Below are positions 55,900 to 64,000 of a stretch of DNA of 64,000 bases, in pieces. Origin of the DNA: Ryuthela nishihirai. Lineage: Eukaryota; Arthropoda; Arachnida; Araneae; Heptathelidae. The position numbers and the translations under genes are program-made. Location: NCBI GenBank assembly GCA_038380435.1, contig JAWZYU010000024.1, positions 51,856,613 through 51,920,612 of the forward strand, in the 5' to 3' direction. The notes below the pieces were generated by a model. That model saw only the letters and a program-made list of their open reading frames with translations, did no database searches and had not been told where the DNA came from. How positions within the stretch are numbered: the first letter of the stretch is position 1; each line of letters starts with the position of its first letter.

Positions 55900-56240
55900 A
55901 AAAAATCTCCGTGGGCATATTATACATATCTGCACAGTTTATTATAAAAGTGGAACTGGGAGATGAAATAGATGAATACATTGTAACTGGGACGAGAAGT
56001 GAATGTGTACAGTGGAACTGGGTAGTGAACTGGGTAGTGGATGGGTACAAAAGAGCCGAGACATTGATTGGATGGATGATGGGAATTGAGACGTGAATTG
56101 GATACGTATTAGAGAAATGAGAATTGAAATCTGGGGTGTTCAGGTAACTGGGATGGGATATTGATCTGTACAGTGAAACTAGGATATGAAGGGGATGACT
56201 AAAAGGAAAATGGGGAGGATTATATTTACAGAATCCTCTC
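55900..56240. repeat. Inverse, decayed copies of the 165-bp repeat
   Basis: gtggatgggtacaaaag and gtacagtggaactggg are complements of the gtacccatccac and cccagttccactgtac text of 54286-55250. Hence the array changes orientation across 55250-55900. Confidence 0.7.
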
Positions 56241-57505
56241 AGATCTCTGTGGTAAGTGGAATGCTTTTGAATTTATTCCTGAATTTTCGTTAAATGCGCT
56301 CTAACGGGAAGAATAAAGCTTCGCCAATCCTTAGTTACAGCTTCCTCCCTTACATGCACAGGAGTTGGATCTTTCACTCCCGGAAGTGGGTCTTAACTTC
56401 CCCACACGACCTGGCTGCCTTTCTCGGAAATTGACAGGTCTTTCCGAAGAGGAAGAGGAACTAGAAAAGAAACAAAAAAGCAAAAGCTTCTGTTTCTTTG
56501 CTCCGCAGAGTTTTGTAGTCTTTAGTGGTGTTATAATGCACGTTTTACGAATCATCCCGCACGATCCAGGAGGAAAATGTGCTGGCTCTCATCTTGATTT
56601 GCTGCTGCTGCTGCTGAGGGCGAGAGAGTAGCTCGGTCATCGAAAACTCTCTGGAAGGAACTAGAGGAAAGCAACAACCTATTAGGGAAGCTTGTCTGTG
56701 GAGCAGACAGGTAAGAAGAAACGGTTAGGTGCTTGGGTAAGTGCGTAAAATCAAGGGATGAGGAAAAAGGAAAGAGTTACCAGCAGAAGAGAGGACTGAA
56801 GCGCTGAGCTCGGCTGGATCCTTCGTCACGTTTCGTAAGGGCTGCACGAAACAGCTGAGTGTAAAGTAACGAAATGAAGAAGGGGCGATTGGAAATTGAG
56901 AATGGAATCAATGTCCGGGAAATCTGCTGGATGAGAGTGATTCTGGTGAGAGGATGGAGAGAGAGAGGGGCACATAAAACGGTGGAGTCGAGATTAAAGG
57001 GAGGTCAGTGCACTTTCAGCCACAGGCTGCATCATGCCTCTGTGGCGGAAAAGTGGACTGTAGAATTCTGGTGATGTAGGATGCTTTTTACGTGTCTAGC
57101 ACCGACCTCGCTCTCTCAATCATTGATCGTGACCTTCTTCTAACGATCGCCAGGTTGATGTAAGGGGTGAAGATGATGGAGAGCAATCTTCCTTTCTTCG
57201 GAGGGAGGACGTGCTCCGAGAAGGAGATTTCTTTGAGAATGCAGAATTGGGTTTGGAAAGGAGAGTCGCAGCTCGGAATTTCATCTATTTATTTATTTTA
57301 AAATTATTTTTGGTGATTTTTAGAATGGATTTTTTAGATGTCAGTGATTTCTATATTCAGTCGCTGTCTTGTTCTAATTCGTCACTAGTGAGTCGAATAA
57401 AGGAAAATCTGTATTCATAGCGTAATGAGGCTGCGAATAGTCCGCTTTTATCCTTATTGAAACAATCACGCTGTAAAGTTGTAGACGCAAAGCGGGAGGG
57501 AGACG
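56241..57505. other. Unique, comparatively GC-rich interval
   Basis: No gene recognised. ctg repeats at about 56599-56615. Frames of 60-90 codons on both strands show no domains. Confidence 0.35.
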
Positions 57506-57507
57506 TA

Positions 57508-58679
57508 CAGTCGCTCAAAAAAGTATCCGAACACTATATTTGATTACCGAATTCAGAAAAAATATCTGACAACGTTTTTTTTTTTTGGATATTAGTGATC
57601 TGGTAAACCTTCGTGTTACGTGACACGAAGGTTGCCAGATCACTAATTCCTAAAAAAAAAACGTCAGATATTTTTTTCTGAACGCTGTAATCAACTGTAG
57701 TGTTCGGATATTTTTTAATATATATATAATGCGTATGAATATATAATGAAATGAATATGGAGCGTGTGCAGTTACCGTTCACAGCACTGGAGCGGTTGCG
57801 GTTAATGTTCACAGCACATTGGATCGTGTGAGCTCACAAAGACCTGGATCGTGTGGGTCACTCACGGAAATATTGAGCGTGTGCAGTTACCGTTCACAGC
57901 AAACTGGAGCGGTTGCAGTTAATGTTCACAGCACATTGGATCGTGTGAGCTCACAAAGACCTGGATCGTGTGGGCTCACTCACGGAAATATTGAGCGTGT
58001 GCAGTTACCGTTCACAGCAAACTGGAGCGGTTGTGGTTAATGTTCACAGCACATTGGATCGTGTGAGCTCACAAAGACCTGGATCGTGTGGGCTCACTCA
58101 CGGAAATATTGAGCGTGTGCAGTTACCGTTCACAGCAAACTGGAGCGGTTGCGGTTAATGTTCACAGCACATTGGATCATGTGAGCTCACAAAGACCTGG
58201 ATCGTGTGGGCTCACTCACGGAAATATTGAGCGTGTGCAGTTACCGTTCACAGCAAACTGGAGCGTTTGCGGTTAATGTTCACAGCACATTGGATCGTGT
58301 GAGCTCACAAAGACCTGGATCGTATGGGCTCACTCACGGAAATATTGAGCGTGTGCAGTTACCGTTCACAGCAAAGTGGAGCGTTTGCGGTTAATGTTCA
58401 CAGCACATTGGATCGTGTGAGCTCACAAAGACCTGGATCGTGTGGGCTCACTCACGGAAATATTTAGCGTGTGCAGTAACTGCACACACTCCAGTTTGCT
58501 GTGAATGGTAACTGGAGCGTGTACAGTTACTGTACACGCTCCAGATGTTTTTCCTGAATTCTGTAATCGCGTGACACGAAGGTTGGCAGATCACTAATTT
58601 CTAAAAAAAAATCGTTGCCAGATATTTTTTCTGAATTCTGTAATCAACCATAGTGTTCGGATATTTTTTCGAGCGACTG
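57508..58679 (-). mobile_element. MITE-T with six 118-bp units
   Basis: TA at 57506-57507 and 58680-58681. A full palindromic module at the left (57508-57720, without a separate terminus at its right) fused to the AT segment and the reversed satellite array, then hairpins and the right arm. Confidence 0.92.
57760..58475. repeat. 118-bp satellite, six units
   Basis: ctcactcacggaaatatt at 57859, 57977, 58095, 58213, 58331 and 58448. Confidence 0.95.
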
Positions 58680-58681
58680 TA

Positions 58682-58900
58682 AAGTGAAGAAAACGGAGTT
58701 TTTCAATCAGGCCTCTAAAATAGAAGTAAAATTTACTTGATATTCTTAATCAGTGGTACAAAACACGTGTTTTGACTCACTTTTCCCCACGTGCCGTACC
58801 ATACGTAATAATGACAATACAGGGGATTTGTCTCCCACGATCATTTTCCATTGTTGCTGTTGGAATATTGAAATCCGAAGAGCGCTGATTTTTTTTTCAT
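58682..58900. other. Unique sequence
   Basis: No feature recognised. Confidence 0.4.
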
Positions 58901-58984
58901 CTGAGCAACACTTTTTCTATGCACAAGGGGCTAAATTGTCAGGTCACAATGCCCCTCGAGAGCTCACATAAATCTAGGGATAAG

Positions 58985-59755
58985 GTTGTGTTGTTTTATC
59001 CCTGAATCGCGCATGTTTTCACACAATGAAATAAATGGCCAGGTCACAAGGACCCCGAGAACGCTGAGATTGAGGAGACCCCGCTGGAACAGATGTTGGG
59101 AGACAGTGCTAGTTGCCTCCGGTCAAAACCATCCAGCATGTTCTTTAACGCGTACAGGATATGGCTCGGGGCGGAGGTGGCTCAGTCGGTAGCGCGTCAG
59201 GCTCGTAATCTGTAGTTCCCAGATTCGAGTCCTAGCTGGGTCAGCGTTGAGATTTATCTCCACAAAATTCCCCGCCCTGCCCACGGTCAGTAGGGGACAC
59301 CGATGGGCTTGGAAAGGCCGCCGTCCCTAGGATGGGACGTTAAGCCGTGGCCCCGTGTACGAGAGAGAGTCATACCCTGTGCACGTTAAAGAACACGCTG
59401 GATGACCTTGATGGGAGGCTATCATCTGTCTCCTAACAGCTGTTACAGTGGGTCCCCTCCCCCAACCTTCTCTGAGCCTTCGGGGTCCATGTGACCTGGC
59501 CATTTAGCCCATTGTGTGCCGCTCAGTGATAAAACAACCCAACCCAGGGTATGGCTCTTATGCACACAGAACCTCGGCTAAACTTCCCATCCTATGGACG
59601 GCGGCCTTTCCAAGCCGTCGGTATCCCCTACTGACCGTGGGCAGGATGGGGAGTTTTGCGGAGATAAATCTCAACGCTACTGCAGGAGGGACTCGAACCT
59701 GGGAACTGCAGATTATGAGTCTGGCGCGCTACCGACTGAACCACACCCGCTCCTA
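58985..59755 (-). mobile_element. Old SINE-A split by a younger SINE-A
   Basis: Left part to about 59167 (gtgttgttttatccctgaat ... taacgcgtacaggatatggc), right part 59546-59755 (agggtatggctcttatgc ... cgactgaaccacacccgctc). The parts abut once the insertion at 59168-59545 is removed. Confidence 0.88.
59168..59545 (+). mobile_element. SINE-A inserted in SINE-A
   Basis: ggggcggaggtggctcagtc to the tail at aacccaaccc. TSD aggatatggctc / agggtatggctc (59156-59167; 59546-59557, one mismatch). Confidence 0.92.
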
Positions 59756-59756
59756 C

Positions 59757-60171
59757 ACACAGAAGGGGTCGAACCTAGGGACAAAACATTATAAATGTGC
59801 TGCGGTACCGACCAAGTCAACCCACTCCGCAGGAAAAAGGAAAACATTCGGTGAAGAGTCAAAAATATTTCGTATAAAGTCGCGAAAGAAATAAAAGTTG
59901 AATTTTTCCCTCAGAAAGCTTTCTTTTTTGACAAAGCAAACTCAACGACAGTGATCGAAGTTCACTTGTTTCGAGAAGGAAGTTTCCCGGGCGAAGGAAA
60001 AAGAAAAGTCGTTAAAAGTACGTCTGCGACCCTTATTTGATGCACTCCATCAACGCCAAGCTCCACGTTTCCAAGAATTCGCCGCTCAATTCTTTGGGAG
60101 AAAATTCCAGCCTCCATTTCTGGGGGCCAACCAAAGCATACTAAGGAAAATACCACGAGACTACCTTGGTG
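59757..60171. other. Unique sequence
   Basis: Minus-strand frame 59962-60384 enters from the MITE; no motif recognised. Confidence 0.35.
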
Positions 60172-60212
60172 AGGTAGACTTTGAAAAAAAGGGCGTTGTT
60201 TTCGAGGAGGGA

Positions 60213-62665
60213 TTTTTTTTAGAAATGAGTAATCTGGCAACCTTCGTGTCACGTGATTACAGAATTCAGGAAAAATATCTGGAGCGTGTACAGTAACTGT
60301 ACACGCTCCAGTTACCGTTAACAGCAAACTGGAGCGTGTGCAGTTACTGCACACGCTCCAGGTTGCTGTGAACGGTAACTGCACACGCTCAATATTTCCG
60401 TGAGTGAGCTCACACGATTCAATATGCTGTGAACATTAACCGCAACCGCTCCAGTTTGCTGTGAACGGTAACTGCACACGCTCAATATTTCCGTGAGTGA
60501 GCCCACACGATCCAGGTCTTTGTGAGCTCACACGATCCAATGTGCTGTGAACATTAACCGCAACCGCCCCAGTTTGCTGTGAACGGTAACTGCACACGCT
60601 CAATATTTCCGTGAGTGAGCCCACACGATCCAGGTCTTTGTGAGCTCACACGATCCAGATCTTTGTGAACTCACACGATCCAATGTGCTGTGAACATTAA
60701 CCGCTACCGCTCCAGTTTGCTGTGAACGGTAACTGCACACGCTCAATATTTCCATGAATGAGCGACACGATCCAGGTCTTTGTGAGCTCACACGATCCAA
60801 TGTGCTCTGAACATTAACCGCAACCGCTCCAGTTTGCTGTGAACGGTAACTGCACACGCTCAATATTTCCGTGAGTGAGCCCACACGATCCAGGTCTTTG
60901 TGAGCTCACACGATCCAATGTGCTGTGAACATTAACTGCAACCACTCCAGTTTGCTGTGAACGGTAACTGCACACGCTCAATATTTCCGTGAGTGAGCCC
61001 ACACGATCCAGGTCTTTGTGAGCTCACACGATCCAATGAGCTGTGAACATTAACCGGAACCGCTCCAGTTTACTGTGAAGGTAACTGCACACGCTCAATA
61101 TTTCCGTGAGTGAGCTCACACGATTCAATATGCTGTGAACATTAACCGCAACCGCTCCAGTTTGCTGTGAACGGTAACTGCACACGCTCAATATTTCCGT
61201 GAGTGAGCCCACACGATCCAGGTCTTTGTGAGCTCACACGATCCAATGTGCTGTGAACATTAACCGCAACCGCCCCAGTTTGCTGTGAACGGTAACTGCA
61301 CACGCTCAATATTTCCGTGAGTGAGCCCACACGATCCAGGTCTTTGTGAGCTCACACGATCCAGATCTTTGTGAACTCACACGATCCAATGTGCTGTGAA
61401 CATTAACCGCTACCGCTCCAGTTTGCTGTGAACGGTAACTGCACACGCTCAATATTTCCATGAATGAGCGACACGATCCAGGTCTTTGTGAGCTCACACG
61501 ATCCAATGTGCTCTGAACATTAACCGCAACCGCTCCAGTTTGCTGTGAACGGTAACTGCACACGCTCAATATTTCCGTGAGTGAGCCCACACGATCCAGG
61601 TCTTTGTGAGCTCACACGATCCAATGTGCTGTGAACATTAACTGCAACCACTCCAGTTTGCTGTGAACGGTAACTGCACACGCTCAATATTTCCGTGAGT
61701 GAGCCCACACGATCCAGGTCTTTGTGAGCTCACACGATCCAATGAGCTGTGAACATTAACCGGAACCGCTCCAGTTTACTGTGAAGGTAACTGCACACGC
61801 TCAATATTTCCGTGAGTGAGCTCACACGATTCAATATGCTGTGAACATTAACCGCAACCGCTCCAGTTTGCTGTGAACGGTAACTGCACACGCTCAATAT
61901 TTCCGTGAGTGAGCCCACACGATCCAGGTCTTTGTGAGCTCACACGATCCAATGTGCTGTGAACATTAACCGCAACCGCCCCAGTTTGCTGTGAACGGTA
62001 ACTGCACACGCTCAATATTTCCGTGAGTGAGCCCACACGATCCAGGTCTTTGTGAGCTCACACGATCCAGATCTTTGTGAACTCACACGATCCAATGTGC
62101 TGTGAACATTAACCGCTACCGCTCCAGTTTGCTGTGAACGGTAACTGCACACGCTCAATATTTCCATGAATGAGCGACACGATCCAGGTCTTTGTGAGCT
62201 CACACGATCCAATGTGCTCTGAACATTAACCGCAACCGCTCCAGTTTGCTGTGAACGGTAACTGCACACGCTCAATATTTCCGTGAGTGAGCCCACACGA
62301 TCCAGGTCTTTGTGAGCTCACACGATCCAATGTGCTGTGAACATTAACTGCAACCACTCCAGTTTGCTGTGAACGGTAACTGCACACGCTCAATATTTCC
62401 GTGAGTGAGCCCACACGATCCAGGTCTTTGTGAGCTCACACGATCCAATGAGCTGTGAACATTAACCGGAACCGCTCCAGTTTACTGTGAAGGTAACTGC
62501 ACACGCTCAATATTTCCGTGAGTGAGCCCACACGATCCAGGTCTTTGTGAGCTCACACGATCCAATGTGCTGTGAACATTAACTGCAACCACTCCAGTTT
62601 GCTGTGAACGGTAACTGCACACGCTCACTATTTCCGTGAGTGAGCCCACACGATCCAGGTCTTTG
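60213..62665 (+). repeat. 118-bp satellite array with 706-bp higher-order repeat
   Basis: After a one-ended MITE-T (arm and hairpins, 60213-60380) come about 19-20 units. Six-unit blocks of 706 bp repeat three times. Landmarks 60436/61142/61848, 60600/61306/62012 and 60814/61520/62226 are each exactly 706 apart. One unit per block is shortened (gattcaatatgctg variant) and one contains an extra 24-bp gatccagatctttgtgaact piece. Confidence 0.96.
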
Positions 62666-62667
62666 CG

Positions 62668-62694
62668 TGATTGTTAAGTGACACTTAACAATCA
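62668..62694. repeat. 13-bp palindrome at the array edge
   Basis: tgattgttaagtg and its complement with a one-base spacer, directly after the last satellite unit. Confidence 0.9.
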
Positions 62695-62984
62695 AACAAC
62701 GTTGATTTTGATTGTTACAGCGTTATTGTTAACGGTTAGGTAGACTTTGAAAAAAAGGGCGTTGTTTTCGAGGAGGGAAGAAGTTCCTTTATGAAAGGAA
62801 ATTAACAAAAAAAGATTTTTTGCGTTTTTGTTTTTGAATTAAAAAAATTGATTAGAAATTCTAAAAAGAAAAAAAAAATTTTTGATAGTCAACAAAATTT
62901 AAATGAAGTGCAAAAACGCACTCTTCTTTTAAAGGGTTTTTTTTTTCGTAAATTACCAAAATTTGACTTTTTTTCTTTTGCGTA

Positions 62985-63130
62985 GGTCACAAAGATCCCA
63001 AACGTTTAGAGCTATGTTGGGGGAAGGAACCCACTGGAAAATTATCGGGAAACAGATGGAAGCCCCCAACAAGACATCGAGGGTGTTCTTAAACGAGCAT
63101 CGAGTATGAATGTCCTGCACCATTTTGAAA
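62985..63130 (-). mobile_element. Diverged SINE-A fragment
   Basis: aggtcacaaagatcccaaac, gttgggggaaggaacccact, acagatggaagcc and gtgttcttaaacgagc in the reversed SINE order. Ends lost. Confidence 0.7.
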
Positions 63131-63164
63131 GTATCGCGACGTTTCTTTTACAAATTAGAAACGT

Positions 63165-63548
63165 ATTGTTTTTAGTTCAGTTGTTTTACCTCTGAGCGGT
63201 ACTTTTTTGCACACCATGTGCTAAATGGCCAGGTCACATGGACCCCGAAGGCTCAGAGAAGGTTGGGGGAGGGGACCCACTGGAATAGCTGTTGGGAGAC
63301 AGATGGTAGCCTCCCGTCAAGGCCATCCAATGTGTTCTTTAACGTGCACAGGGTATGGCTCTCCCGTACACAGGGCCACGGCTTAATAACGTCCCATCCG
63401 ACGGCCTTTCCAAGCCCATCCCCTACTGACAGTGGGCAGGGCCGGGAGTTTTGCGGAGATAAATCTCGACGCTGACCCAGCTGGGACTCGAACCTGGGAA
63501 CTATAGATTACGAGCCTGGCGCGCTACCGACTGAGCCACCCCCGCCTC
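63165..63548 (-). mobile_element. SINE-A, full length
   Basis: TSD aattagaaacgt at 63153-63164 and 63549-63560. Small deletions in the body (63400-63420). Confidence 0.93.
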
Positions 63549-63713
63549 AATTAGAAACGTGAAAAAAAATAAAGAAAACTCGCTGTAGTTATTTGTTTAA
63601 TCATCCACACACTTCGCCACTTCCCGGACTAAAATCTTTCCTTCGAATTTTCCACTACATCCGGGCTTCTTTCAGCATTGATGCATGTCTATTTTTTTAA
63701 ACTGATGTGTGCG

Positions 63714-64000
63714 GGGGGGGGGGGGCTCAGTCGGTAGCCCGCCAGGTTCATAATCTCGAGTTTCCAGGTTCGATTCCCAACTGAGCCAGCGTTAAGGTTT
63801 ATCTCCGCAAAACTTCCTGCCCTGAACTCGGTAAGTAGGGGACACCGATGAGCTTGGAAAAGCAGCCGTCCGTCGGATGGGACGTTAAGTCGTGGTTCAG
63901 TGTGCGGGAGATCCATACCCTGTTCACGTTAAAGAACACACTGAATGGCCTTAACGAGGGCTACCAACTGTCTCCTGTCCAGTGGATTCCGCCAATCCAG
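63714..64000 (+). mobile_element. SINE-A, diverged, cut by the window end
   Basis: G-run then ctcagtcggtagcccgccag, ggttcgattcccaactgagc, and body to gaatggccttaacgaggg. The tail module has lost cccaacagctg. Confidence 0.85.

Larger units (their letters stand above)
60172..62778. repeat. 41-bp direct repeats bracketing the large 118-bp array
   Basis: 60172-60212 and 62738-62778 are identical by eye (start aggtagactttg, end tcgaggaggga). The enclosed 2.5 kb begins inside a MITE-T arm and has no terminus at either side. Confidence 0.92.

Overview
The window is 64 kb of gene-poor, repeat-saturated DNA from a eukaryote, most likely an invertebrate animal. tRNA-derived SINEs, Tc1/mariner-type TA-flanked inverted-repeat elements, LINE remnants and a Helitron helicase remnant all point that way. 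An arthropod is plausible, but nothing here fixes the taxon. I found no intact protein-coding gene, rRNA or convincing functional tRNA. Nearly all long open frames are by-products of tandem repeats or of the SINE body.

Four interspersed families dominate. SINE-A (about 385 bp) has a tRNA-Met-like head and ends in gaggtaaaacaacccaac. It occurs about 28 times, at least fifteen with readable 9-14 bp target-site duplications (TSDs). SINE-B (about 190 bp) has a tRNA-Leu/Ser-like head and occurs five times. SINE-C is a third tRNA-headed family seen twice. MITE-T is a family with TA duplications whose ends begin cagtcgctcaaaaaagtatc. Some copies are plain hairpins of 140-220 bp; others carry a 118-bp satellite of 1 to 9 units.

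Layout. 1-3.66 kb is a 2,085-bp tandem duplication whose junction lies inside a chimeric SINE-A. 3.7-8.1 kb is one old SINE-A stretched about tenfold by a satellite-bearing MITE-T and by a G-rich ~71-bp minisatellite grown from its own sequence. 8.1-16.8 kb is unique sequence with a Helitron helicase fossil, several SINE-A and MITE-T copies, and the first copy of a ~2-kb composite MITE. 16.9-26.9 kb is a decayed ~285-bp satellite hosting a homogeneous 26-bp satellite (about 130 copies) and a 33-bp array. 27-36 kb holds a 20-bp expansion inside a SINE, an AT-rich 23-bp array and a 41-bp satellite (about 61 copies) interrupted by an inverted-repeat element with CRE-like and ETS-like motifs. 36-43 kb is mostly unique, then a 32-bp array and a 3.1-kb T-rich array open in all three forward frames. 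43.1-45.2 kb is the inverted, complete copy of the composite MITE. 45.7-64 kb holds SINE-A copies with tandem tails, a 41-bp array, nested MITE/SINE insertions, a 165-169-bp array, and 118-bp satellite arrays that end in a three-fold 706-bp higher-order repeat.

The unifying theme is satellites being born from mobile elements. SINE-A interiors expand at 20, ~71 and ~170 bp periods, and MITE-T copies carry a satellite whose copy number differs between insertions and which in one place has escaped into a higher-order array. Comparisons were made by eye; identities and copy numbers are approximate unless exact positions are given.
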